A stretch of 64,000 bases of DNA from Trebonia sp963785645 (GTDB lineage: Bacteria > Actinomycetota > Actinomycetes > Streptosporangiales > Streptosporangiaceae), in assembly GCA_963785645.1 (NCBI GenBank), contig CAWAWG010000005.1:310001-374000 (forward strand), read 5' to 3'. The notes beneath the pieces are model-generated. The model saw nothing but the letters and a program-made list of their open reading frames with translations. It was not told the origin of the DNA and ran no database searches. This document shows, piece by piece, positions 1-7,213 of the stretch (position 1 is the stretch's first letter; each line of letters starts with the position of its first letter). A program made the position numbers and the translations under genes.

Positions 1-737
1 CCGTCGGTGCCGACGGTGCCCTGCAGGATGCGCTTGGCGGCGGCGACGTAGACGTTGCCGGGTCCGGTGATCACGTCGACCGGGGCGCAGTCGTCGGTGC
101 CGTAGGCGAACATCGCCAGCGCCTGCGCGCCGCCGACCGCGTGCACCTCGGTGATGCCGAGCAGCGCGCAGGCGGCGAGGACCGCGGGGTGCGGCAGGCC
201 GCCGAACTCCTGCTGCGGCGGAGAGGCGACCGCGATCGACATCGACGCCGGCGGCCTGGGCGGGGACCACGTTCATCACGACGGACGACGGGTAGGCGAC
301 GAGGCCGCCGGGCACGTAGACGCCGGCCCGCTCGACCGGGACGAACCGGGTGGAGACGGTCAGCCCCTCGGCGGGCAGGCTGTCCCTGCGCTCGGGGAAC
401 TGCGCCTCGTGGACCACGCGGGCGCGGCGGGCGGCCTCTTCGAGTGCGTCCCGGACGGCGGGGTCGATCGTGGCGAGGGCGTGGCTGATGGCTTCTTCTG
501 GCACCCGGGTATGCGCGAGGTCCACGCCGTCGAAGCGGCGCGTGTACTCGCGGACGGCCGCGCCGCCGCGGACGCGCACGTCCTCGGTGATCGGCTTGAC
601 GAGGTCCACGGCGCGGTCAACGTCGAGGGCGGCACGCGGCAGCACGCCGGCCAGGGCCCGGCGGGTGAGGCCGGCCGCGTCCCGTCCGCGCAGGTCAATA
701 GGGTGGTTACGGGACTTATCCCGTTGTCCGAAGTCAC
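1..737 (-). CDS. hisD: Histidinol dehydrogenase, N-terminal part (runs off window)
   Basis: HisD oxidises L-histidinol to histidine in two NAD-dependent steps at the end of histidine synthesis. The minus strand encodes IDLRGRDAAGLTRRAL, then VDLVKPITEDVRVRGG, YVPGGLVAYPSSVVMNVVPA and, near the window edge, AVGGAQALAMFAYGTD and DVITGPGNVYVAAAKR, all typical of HisD. The C-terminal half lies outside. A +1 shift near 247 separates VPAQAAGVD from SIAVASPPQQEFGG. The start is uncertain: a GTG at 737 follows a TACACT -10 box by six bases, so the message may be leaderless, but a second indel near 700 is then needed to join MTSDNGISPVTTL to IDLRGR. The family call is secure; the start is inference. 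Confidence 0.85.
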
Positions 738-749
738 CCGCCTAGTGTA
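738..749 (-). promoter_or_regulatory. Putative leaderless promoter of hisD
   Basis: The minus strand reads TACACT at 749-744, a good actinobacterial -10 hexamer, six bases before GTG at 737. Transcription would begin on or beside the start codon. The -10 box overlaps the stop codon (TAG, 744-742) of the upstream gene. Confidence 0.45.
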
Positions 750-1383
750 CGAACGCCGCACGCCTGCCGCAGAGGCCGTCCGCATGCTGGACAGCCTGGT
801 ACGGGAACGGCCGCAGGTAGCCAGGCCGCTTAGGGGCGCCGCGATGCGGCGCGGCCGGGCCGGCCGCAGTCGATGTAGCGGTTGAAGTCGCGGTTGGCGA
901 CGAGGCCGGCGTGGTGGCCGGGACTGGCTGCCCCGTCTCGGTCGGCGGCGCGGTCGCGGTCGCCCCGCCGAACGCGGCCGGTGTCACGGTCACCACCCGG
1001 GTGGGTGCCGGGGTCGGAGTCGGGAGCGGGCCGGTGGCCGGGCCCGCGGACTGGTCCGGAATGCGGCTCGGCGAGGGCTTGGCCTGCACCGGCTGATGCT
1101 GGGGCGGCCGATGCCGGGACGGCCCGTGGCCGGCCGGACTGACGGGCCGGACCGGGGCGGACGGTGCCGCGCTCAGGTCCGCGACCGCGGTCGCCGCGCC
1201 GGCCAGGATCGCGACCGCGCAGGCAGCGCCGGCGACCGCGGCAACGCGGCGGCGCCTGCGGAGCTGGCGGCCCCGGGTCATGATCTGGGCAACGTCGACC
1301 AGGTCGCCCGGCGGCTGGTTACCCGGCTCGTCGGCCGCCGCCCTGAGCGCCCGGCGCAGGGCTGAGGTGTCCAGGTCGGTCAT
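742..1383 (-). CDS. Membrane protein paired with SigE-type sigma factor
   Basis: A 213-residue product with a charged N-terminal cytosolic part (about residues 1-45, ending in an RRRRR cluster), one transmembrane helix around 47-68 (VAAVAGAACAVAILAGAATAV) and a Pro/Thr/Ala/Ser-rich outer segment. Its ATG overlaps the TGA of the sigma gene by four bases (ATGA at 1380-1383), so the two are translationally coupled. Position and topology fit an anti-sigma or sigma-associated membrane protein, but no HxxxCxxC zinc anti-sigma motif is visible, so that role is inference. The low-complexity C-terminus ends in the hisD promoter; an indel there could have altered the last residues. Confidence 0.6.
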   Translation of the reverse strand: MTDLDTSALRRALRAAADEPGNQPPGDLVDVAQIMTRGRQLRRRRRVAAVAGAACAVAILAGAATAVADLSAAPSAPVRPVSPAGHGPSRHRPPQHQPVQAKPSPSRIPDQSAGPATGPLPTPTPAPTRVVTVTPAAFGGATATAPPTETGQPVPATTPASSPTATSTATSTAAGPAAPHRGAPKRPGYLRPFPYQAVQHADGLCGRRAAFVH

Positions 1384-1895
1384 GGCCGGTCACTTCCGAT
1401 CGGCTCGGCGGGAACTGCGTCGTCGGCGCGTACGCGCAGCTTGGCGAGCGCGCGCGAACTGGTGGACTTGACGGTGCCGACCGTGATGCCAAGGTCCCTG
1501 GCCACCGCCGCCTCGGGGAGGTCGAAGAGGTAGCGCATAACGATCACGGCGCGCTCCTTCACGGTGAGGGTCGCGAGTGCCCCGGTCAGCCAGTGGCGCA
1601 GCGTCACCTCGTCGGCCGGGTCAGGGATGCCGCCGCCTTCCGGCAGGTCGCCGACCGGGTACTCGCGGAGCCGACGGCGCCAGCGGTCGGTGACGTGGTT
1701 GACCAGCACCTTGCGGGCGTAGGCGTAGGCGTCGTCGCGGCGGACGCGCGACCACGCAGCGTAGGTGCGGACCAGTGCGGTCTGGGCGGCGTCCTCGGCG
1801 GTGTGCCGGTCGCCGGTCATCAGGTACGCCGCATGCCGGAGTCCCCCGTAGCTTGCCCGCGCGAATTCGGCGAAATCCTCGTCTGCGCGCGCCAA
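1380..1895 (-). CDS. SigE-family RNA polymerase sigma factor (ECF)
   Basis: Extracytoplasmic-function sigma factor of about 171 residues. Region 2 is visible as FAEFARASYGGLRHAAYLMT then GDRHTAEDAAQTALVRTYAA, and region 4 as LTVKERAVIVMRYLFDLPEA followed by the helix-turn-helix DLGITVGTVKSTSSRALAKL. This matches the SigE-family subgroup common in actinomycetes. I chose TTG at 1895 because an AAAGGA ribosome site lies seven bases upstream; longer in-frame reading upstream is GC-rich and unlike the family. The membrane protein downstream overlaps its stop codon and probably controls its activity. The upstream gap (1896-2085) holds the promoters shared with the divergent lipoprotein gene. Confidence 0.85.
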   Translation of the reverse strand: MARADEDFAEFARASYGGLRHAAYLMTGDRHTAEDAAQTALVRTYAAWSRVRRDDAYAYARKVLVNHVTDRWRRRLREYPVGDLPEGGGIPDPADEVTLRHWLTGALATLTVKERAVIVMRYLFDLPEAAVARDLGITVGTVKSTSSRALAKLRVRADDAVPAEPIGSDRP

Positions 1896-2085
1896 ATGCC
1901 GTCCTTTCTGGTTCCGCCGGACCGGTTTCCCGGCCGCGTCGGCGCGGGGAGAGCACTCCGCCCCGCTTGTTCTTATACGGGCGGAACGGGAGAAAGGTTG
2001 CTGTACTGCACGCGCAACTTTTTGCTGGCCGCGACGTATTTCCCGGTGTTCGGTCATCGTCGGAGCTAGGCCAAGGAGGACGCAG

Positions 2086-2673
2086 GTGCAGCGGATCAAC
2101 GGCAAGACACCCCCGCTAAGGATCGGCCTCGCGCCCGGGGTACGTGCGCGTGGAGTGCCCGTGCTCGCACTAGCGGCGTTCGGGGTCGCGGCGGGCCTGG
2201 CCCTGGCCGGGTGTTCCGGTGCCGCCGCGGCGGCCGGCGGCGGGCACGCCTCGGCCAGCGGGTCGCGCGCCGCGAGCACGCTGAGCGCGGTGAACGCCGG
2301 AACGCCGACGTCACCGACGGTCGCGGGAACGCCTACCTCAGCCCCGGCCGCGCCCTCGGCCGCCGCGCCCTCGGCCGCAGCGACCGCGCCGCCCACCGCG
2401 GATAAGCTCCCGACGCCGATCGCGACAAGTTATCCGAACGGGGTCGGGTCGGCCACGCCGGTGCCGGCACCGACCCGGATGCCTGCCGTGGCGGCTTCCT
2501 GCTCGCCGGCTCCGGCGCCAACCGCGCCGACCAAGCCGGACTCACCATGCGACTCTCCCGCGCCCGTCCCGACGCGCGCCCCCGCGCCGGCCCCGACGCG
2601 CGCCGTCACGCCGGCGCCGGCACCCACCAGAGACGCGAGGACGCCGGCGGCGAGCCCCGTCCCCTCCCGCTAG
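2086..2673 (+). CDS. Pro/Thr/Ala-rich putative lipoprotein
   Basis: A 195-residue protein with a basic N-terminus, a hydrophobic stretch (VPVLALAAFGVAAGLALAG) and a lipobox LALAGC at about residues 38-43, followed by Ala/Gly and then long Pro/Thr/Ala repeats (PAPTR recurs four or five times near the end). It should be lipidated at the cysteine and sit on the outer face of the membrane as an extended stalk-like protein. The start is GTG 2086 with AAGGAGGA eight bases upstream. It is divergent from the SigE-type gene and may be one of its targets. No enzymatic domain can be seen. Confidence 0.6.
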   Translation: MQRINGKTPPLRIGLAPGVRARGVPVLALAAFGVAAGLALAGCSGAAAAAGGGHASASGSRAASTLSAVNAGTPTSPTVAGTPTSAPAAPSAAAPSAAATAPPTADKLPTPIATSYPNGVGSATPVPAPTRMPAVAASCSPAPAPTAPTKPDSPCDSPAPVPTRAPAPAPTRAVTPAPAPTRDARTPAASPVPSR

Positions 2674-2789
2674 CCGGGAAGAGAAGTCGGGGACCGTTCC
2701 AGGTTTCCGTTAGCTCCGAACTGGACGCACGGGCGCTGCGCTGGATAATTTTGCCCACCCCAGTGTGGCCTCTATCGGGACATTTGGGA

Positions 2790-2819
2790 GTGATGCCCTG
2801 TATGTCGAGAAGGCATCAC
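2790..2819. terminator. Hairpin between lipoprotein and DUF2567-like gene
   Basis: Perfect 8-bp inverted repeat GTGATGCC / GGCATCAC with a 14-base loop. It lies between the 3' ends of two convergent genes (2673 + and 2943 -). There is no clear U-tract, so it is a GC-type terminator at best. Confidence 0.45.
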
Positions 2820-2942
2820 GGGTGATCCGTAGCAGACCCGGCCGTTCGACCGCGTTAAGGGAACGGCATTAACCTATGCGGTGCCAAACTCTGGGGTTCA
2901 GGCTCGAAAAGCGGTAACGGGATGCATCTGCTCCGGCGGGAC

Positions 2943-3551
2943 CTAGTCCGGGGTCTGACCCGTGTTGTCCTGGTAGGCAGGGCTATCCGGGGAGGCGGGG
3001 CGGGTGCTCCACTCGGCGATAAGCAGGACGACGGAGGTGAAAAGCGGCCAGATCGCCAGGGCGCTCTTGGCGCCGAGCGCGAGTGAGGCCGGGAAGCGCG
3101 TACCGGTTGCGCTGGACGCGAGGTGGTGGTTGTAGGCGGACACGCCGATCTGCTCGCCGAGCCACAGCATGAGCAGACCGCCGGCGACCGCGCCGAGGAT
3201 GAGGGCCGCCGCCACCGCGGCCCTGGCGCCACCGCCGCGCCGAGCGACCGCGAACCGGTAGCCGAGCACGCCGGTGAGCAAGCCCGCGACCGCGGCGATG
3301 GCGCAGAACCAGACGTCCGCGCCGAAGAACGCGCGGGTCTCCGCGTTGATCACCTCGGCGGTCCCGGTGCCTATCTCCTGGAGCATCGCCCGAGGTGCGA
3401 ACTCGCCCCAGATCAGGCCGCCGAGCAACCCGAGGACGGCGCTGCCCGCGAGCACCGCCACAACCCACGCGGCGGCCCGGCGGGCCGTCGAACGCGTTCC
3501 CCGGAGGCCGCTCGAATCAGGTACCTCCGGCACCGTCGCCATCTCGGACAT
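2943..3551 (-). CDS. Four-helix membrane protein, DUF2567-like
   Basis: 202 residues with predicted membrane segments at about 28-48 (AAAWVVAVLAGSAVLGLLGG), 78-98, 110-130 and 160-182, and short hydrophilic ends. A charged loop with an aromatic residue (IWGEFAPR) follows the first helix, and a Tyr-Asn-His-His element lies before the last. The pattern resembles the actinobacterial DUF2567 group; I am not certain. The start is ATG 3551 with a GAGGTGGG ribosome site. No frameshift is seen. The function is unknown. Confidence 0.55.
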   Translation of the reverse strand: MSEMATVPEVPDSSGLRGTRSTARRAAAWVVAVLAGSAVLGLLGGLIWGEFAPRAMLQEIGTGTAEVINAETRAFFGADVWFCAIAAVAGLLTGVLGYRFAVARRGGGARAAVAAALILGAVAGGLLMLWLGEQIGVSAYNHHLASSATGTRFPASLALGAKSALAIWPLFTSVVLLIAEWSTRPASPDSPAYQDNTGQTPD

Positions 3552-3713
3552 CCCACCTCGCTTTCCTCAACGTGATCGTACGCGGGAATGCCCGCGGGGC
3601 GGGCATCGCGGGGTGCGCATCGCGGCGGCTGCGACTGGTTTGGCCGCTATTCCTGCGGGCAGTGGGTGGCGGCAATCCCGTGTTGTGGAAGGCTCCGTTT
3701 TCTGGAGGCAACA

Positions 3714-4385
3714 GTGTCTGCCGGCACCATTATCTTGATCGTGGTCATCCTGGTCATCGTGGCCGTCGCCACGGCGGTCATGAGCATGCGGATAAGGCGC
3801 AGAGCCGCCGAGCGGAGCCTGGTCGGTCCGGAGTACGACCGCCTGGCGGACGAGGTCGGGCCGCGCAAGGCGAAGGCGGAATTCGACAAGCGCCGTCAGC
3901 GGGTCGAGGGTCTTGGCCTCAGGTCGCTGAGCACCGAGCGGCGTTCCGCCTACGCCGGCCGGTGGAATGCGGCGCAGGAGCAGTTTGTCGACAGCCCAGC
4001 GAAGTCGGTGAGCGCGGCGGACGCGCTGGTTACCGCAATCGCGGTCGACCGCGGGTACGAGGTGACCGACCATGAGCAGCTCGTGACGGACCTGTCTGTG
4101 TACCACGGGCGGCGTCTCGACGGCTACCGGACGCGCTGGCAGACGACCGAGCGGTCGGGACAGGCCTCGACCGAGGCGCTGCGGCGGGCACTGCTCGACT
4201 ACCGGAACCTGTTCTTCGACCTGCTCGAACCCGGCGACGTCGACGGTCTGGCACCCGCCGGGTCGCCCGACACCAGATCGCCCGACACGGCGGCGGCTCC
4301 GACCCCGTGGAAGCAGGTCACCCAGGGACTGCACTGGAAGACCCGGCGCCAGGAAAGCAGCGACATGGCCTCCCGCCGGCCATAG
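3714..4385 (+). CDS. Membrane-anchored protein, paralogue of next gene
   Basis: About 223 residues: one N-terminal transmembrane helix (TIILIVVILVIVAVATAVMS) followed by a soluble cytosolic domain. The conserved stretch EYDRLADEVGPRKAKAEFDK is followed by RWNAAQEQFVDSPAKSVSAA and a C-terminal LRRALLDYRNLFFDLLEPG. The last two blocks are shared with the downstream protein (RWQQVQAGFVDDPQEAVGEA and MMQRYRALFNQLVRP), so the pair arose by duplication. GTG 3714 is chosen because GGAGG lies seven bases upstream; longer upstream reading has no ribosome site. Conserved actinobacterial hypothetical of unknown role. Confidence 0.65.
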   Translation: MSAGTIILIVVILVIVAVATAVMSMRIRRRAAERSLVGPEYDRLADEVGPRKAKAEFDKRRQRVEGLGLRSLSTERRSAYAGRWNAAQEQFVDSPAKSVSAADALVTAIAVDRGYEVTDHEQLVTDLSVYHGRRLDGYRTRWQTTERSGQASTEALRRALLDYRNLFFDLLEPGDVDGLAPAGSPDTRSPDTAAAPTPWKQVTQGLHWKTRRQESSDMASRRP

Positions 4386-4417
4386 CGACGAGACCACGAC
4401 AAGAGGAGAGACAGGCT

Positions 4418-5331
4418 ATGAGCACGCAACCAAGCTGGTCGGCCGACAACGGCCGGCCAGCTGCGTCAGCAGAGTACGAAGGGCCAGCGGAGGACGACAG
4501 ACGGTCGTTTACCACCGGTATCGGCAGTATGGTCGACCCCGCGGTGGACGAACCCGCGGTGGACGACGACGACCTTCCCCCGCTCCAGCCAACGTTCACC
4601 GCCTGGTCGGACGAGCCGGCAACGGTCAGCCCGGTGCCTGAGCCGGCTCCGCACCGGACGACGCAACCGCATCGGACGACGCAGCCACACCGGTTGACAC
4701 CGGCACACTGGCAGACCCCGCCCCGGTTGCCGCCACCGCAATCGACACAGTGCCGGTAATTGACACAGTGCCGGTAATTGACACAGTGCCGGAGAGCACG
4801 GCCGCGTCTACGCCGGTTATCGGCCCGGACGACGGAGCCGTGTCGACCGGGGCAGGCATCGAGCCGGACGCAGTGTACCCCGCTGACCAGGCGCCCGATG
4901 TTAGCCAGCAAGCGGCTAGCCAGTCCAGCACCGAGGTGACCTCACCCGACTGGGACCGCACGCAGGCACGGCCGACGCTGACCCCGGCCGGCCTGGACGA
5001 GCCGCTGCTCAGCGATGCCGCCGGGCTGCGCCTGCGGTGGCAGCAGGTCCAAGCCGGATTCGTGGATGACCCTCAGGAGGCGGTAGGCGAAGCCGCCGAC
5101 ATGATCGAGCAGAGCGCACAGGCTCTCGTCAGCGCGCTGCGGCAACGGCAGCGCGAACTGCGGGTGCAGTGGGAGCGCGGTCCCGGCGGCGCGGACACGA
5201 GCGCTGCCGACACTCGCGGTGCGAACGGCGGGTCCGGTAGCGCCCAGGCGGGCGGTGTTCCGGACACCGAGCACCTGCGGCTGATGATGCAGCGGTACCG
5301 GGCGCTGTTCAACCAGCTCGTCCGGCCCTAG
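4418..5331 (+). CDS. Hypothetical protein, paralogue of 3714-4385 (frameshifted)
   Basis: ATG 4418 has AGGAG ten bases upstream and follows the previous stop by 32 bases, so the two genes form an operon. The N-terminal half is acidic and Pro/Thr-rich. A frameshift near 4640 separates it from the continuation SAPDDATASDDAATPVDTG. Three 18-bp repeats at about 4747-4793 encode VPVIDT repeats. The C-terminal domain (about 4990-5331) carries LRLRWQQVQAGFVDDPQEAV and MMQRYRALFNQLVRP, shared with the upstream gene. There is no transmembrane helix, unlike the paralogue. The two products may interact through the shared domain; that is inference. Confidence 0.6.
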
Positions 5332-5509
5332 TTTCGCCGGCGCTGTTTGCCGCGGCGCCACGGCTCAACGGCGGGATCGACGCGGCCGCGTCGATCCCGC
5401 CGTTCGTCCAGGGCCGTTCTTCCTCGGCCGCGGTGCCGGCCGCGCCGCCGCTAGGTCAAGGCGGGCACCGACGGATTCCTCGATCAACGGGTCGCCGCGG
5501 CGAAGGACG

Positions 5510-5926
5510 TCAGCCGGCCTCGTCGTCGGGGGTGTAATGGCGGCTGCCGTCGCTGGGATCCAGCCATACGCGCATGACCGTGCCACTTGACGGATCGCGG
5601 AACCGTTCGGCCGTCCGCACCCAGCCAGCGGCCGGCCGGGACACCTCGGCGTGTCCCCGGCGTGACATCAGGCCGCGACGCCTACCTGGAGCCGCTCCAC
5701 TGCTGGCTTCCGCCGCCGGGACGGCGATCGCGGGCAACTCGTCCAGTGCGCTGTCCGCCTCGTCGGCGTAGGTGGCGGCGACGACGATCTCGGTGCGGCG
5801 GCGCACTTCATCAAGCGTGAGCCGCCCGTCGGCGTAGTGCTCGCGCAGGATGGTGAACAGCCGCTCCCGTTCCTGGTCGCCTATTCGCCTGCGTGGGCGG
5901 GCCGGAGAACCGCCTGCACTGTCCAT
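5510..5926 (-). CDS. DUF1707 (SHOCT-like) protein
   Basis: About 138 residues. The N-terminal domain IGDQERERLFTILREHYADG followed by RLTLDEVRRRTEIVVAATYA is the DUF1707 signature, a short helical bundle common in actinobacteria. The C-terminal part ends with RVWLDPSDGSRHYTPDDEAG. There is no transmembrane helix, unlike many DUF1707 proteins. The start is ATG 5926, eight bases after GGGGAGG; this ribosome site is itself the first unit of a tandem repeat. An upstream in-frame reading only encodes Gly/Arg repeats. The function is unknown. Confidence 0.75.
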   Translation of the reverse strand: MDSAGGSPARPRRRIGDQERERLFTILREHYADGRLTLDEVRRRTEIVVAATYADEADSALDELPAIAVPAAEASSGAAPGRRRGLMSRRGHAEVSRPAAGWVRTAERFRDPSSGTVMRVWLDPSDGSRHYTPDDEAG

Positions 5927-5930
5927 TCTG

Positions 5931-6043
5931 CCAACCTCCCCGCCCTCCGCCCCTGCCAACCTCCCCGCCCTCCGCCCCTGCCAACCTCCCCGCCCCCCGC
6001 CCCTGCCCAACCTCCCCGCCCCTGCCAACCTCTCTGTCTCCTG
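5931..6043. repeat. 25-bp tandem repeat carrying ribosome-site-like sequence
   Basis: Three full units at 5931-5955, 5956-5980 and 5981-6005, then two shortened units to 6043. On the minus strand each unit contains GGGGAGG, and the unit nearest the gene supplies the ribosome site of the DUF1707 gene. The array fills the gap between that gene and ybjQ. Confidence 0.85.
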
Positions 6044-6054
6044 CCCGAGTCAGG

Positions 6055-6399
6055 TTACCTTCGAGGTTCGACGATGACGGCAGTGCCGTAGGCGACGATC
6101 TCGGTGAGCTGCTGGCCGATCTCGGATCCGTCGAAACGCATGGAGACGACGGCGTTCGCGCCAAGCAGCCGGGCGTTCTCGATCATCCGGTCCATCGCGT
6201 GCCGTCGGCTGTCCTCGAGCAGCTCGGTGTACTCCTTCACCTCGCCCTGTGCGAGTGATCTGAACGCGGCGGTAAAAGACTTGGCGACGCCCATGGACCG
6301 CACCACCAAGCCGAAGGCGACGCCAAGGTTCTGCGTGACCACCGCCCCAGGTAGTTCGAGCGCCGTCGTGACCGGGAATCCTGCTGTTGGTTGCGTCAT
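6055..6399 (-). CDS. YbjQ/UPF0145 family protein
   Basis: 114 residues, the normal length for the YbjQ (DUF74) family of small homo-oligomeric proteins of unknown function. Diagnostic blocks are NLGVAFGLVVRSMGVAKSF, then EDSRRHAMDRMIENARLLGA and NAVVSMRFDGSEIGQQLTEI, with a final YGTAVIVEP strand. The start is ATG 6399 (MTQPTAGFPVTTALELPG); GGAGGA lies about 13 bases upstream, a little far. No frameshift. Confidence 0.85.
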   Translation of the reverse strand: MTQPTAGFPVTTALELPGAVVTQNLGVAFGLVVRSMGVAKSFTAAFRSLAQGEVKEYTELLEDSRRHAMDRMIENARLLGANAVVSMRFDGSEIGQQLTEIVAYGTAVIVEPRR

Positions 6400-6489
6400 G
6401 GGAGAAGTAGATCCTCCGCCACCAAGCGTGGTCAACAACCGCCACCTGAACTCTCGGGCCGCCAGGCAAGCAGCCGCGGGCGGCGGCGC

Positions 6490-7006
6490 TCACAGGCGCT
6501 CGAACGGCTCCGGATAGCCGAACTCGCCCCGCACGGCCGGGTCGTACGCGGTCAGGGGCCGGACCTGGAAGTGCGGCTCCCATTCGGGATCCGTGGGCGT
6601 GATCCCGTACTCGCTCGCCAGCCGGAAGCCGAACCTCGGGTAGTACCCGGTTGAGCCGAGCAGCGCGACGAGGGGCTCGCCAAGGGCGTCGGCAGCACCG
6701 AGGACCGCGTGCATGAGCGCCTGGCCGACCCCTTGCCGCTGCCGGTCAGGCCGCACGGACAGCGGCCCAAGCGCCGAGCACCGGAGCGCCCTCAACCGTT
6801 CCGCGCGTACAGACAACATGCCCCACGACGTCTCCGCCCCAGTCGACGGCAACGAGCGAGAGTTCCGGTATCCACGCCGGACTCTCCCGCAGCCAGTCGA
6901 CCAGCGGCGCTTCGACGGGAACGTCCTCCCCCGGCCGGGCAAAGGCCGCCGCTGTAACCGCGCGAATTGCCGCTACGTCCTCAGCCATCTCCCTGCGAAC
7001 AAGCAC
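6490..7006 (-). CDS. GNAT-family N-acetyltransferase (one frameshift)
   Basis: About 171 residues in two frames joined near 6774 by a +1 base. The N-terminal part begins VLVRREMAEDVAAIRAVTAA. The acetyl-CoA-binding motif A is LGPLSVRPDRQRQGVGQALM. The C-terminal part GSTGYYPRFGFRLASEYGI is typical of the YhbS-like GNAT group (predicted N-acetyltransferase). The substrate cannot be told. The start is GTG 7006 with a weak ribosome site. It ends in FGYPEPFERL before a TGA at 6490. Confidence 0.8.
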
Positions 7007-7213
7007 GACCGCACCCTGCCATGGACACCGGCGCGCCGCAACTCATTTTGTCGGCAGCGCCGGAGCAAGCAACGTCGCCAGATGTGCCAGCGGCAGCCCA
7101 GGAAGAAGAGGTTTTAGGGGGTGACACCCCGCGGCACGCCAGAAGAGTAATGATTCGCGACCGGAGTCAACCCGAATCCGTTCGGGAGAATCCGGTCTTT
7201 CATGCAGCCGCAG
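7007..7213. other. Intergenic stretch between dnaE 3' end and GNAT gene
   Basis: 207 bases between two minus-strand genes. I see no coding sequence, repeat or clear terminator hairpin; it presumably carries the promoter of the GNAT gene. Confidence 0.5.
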
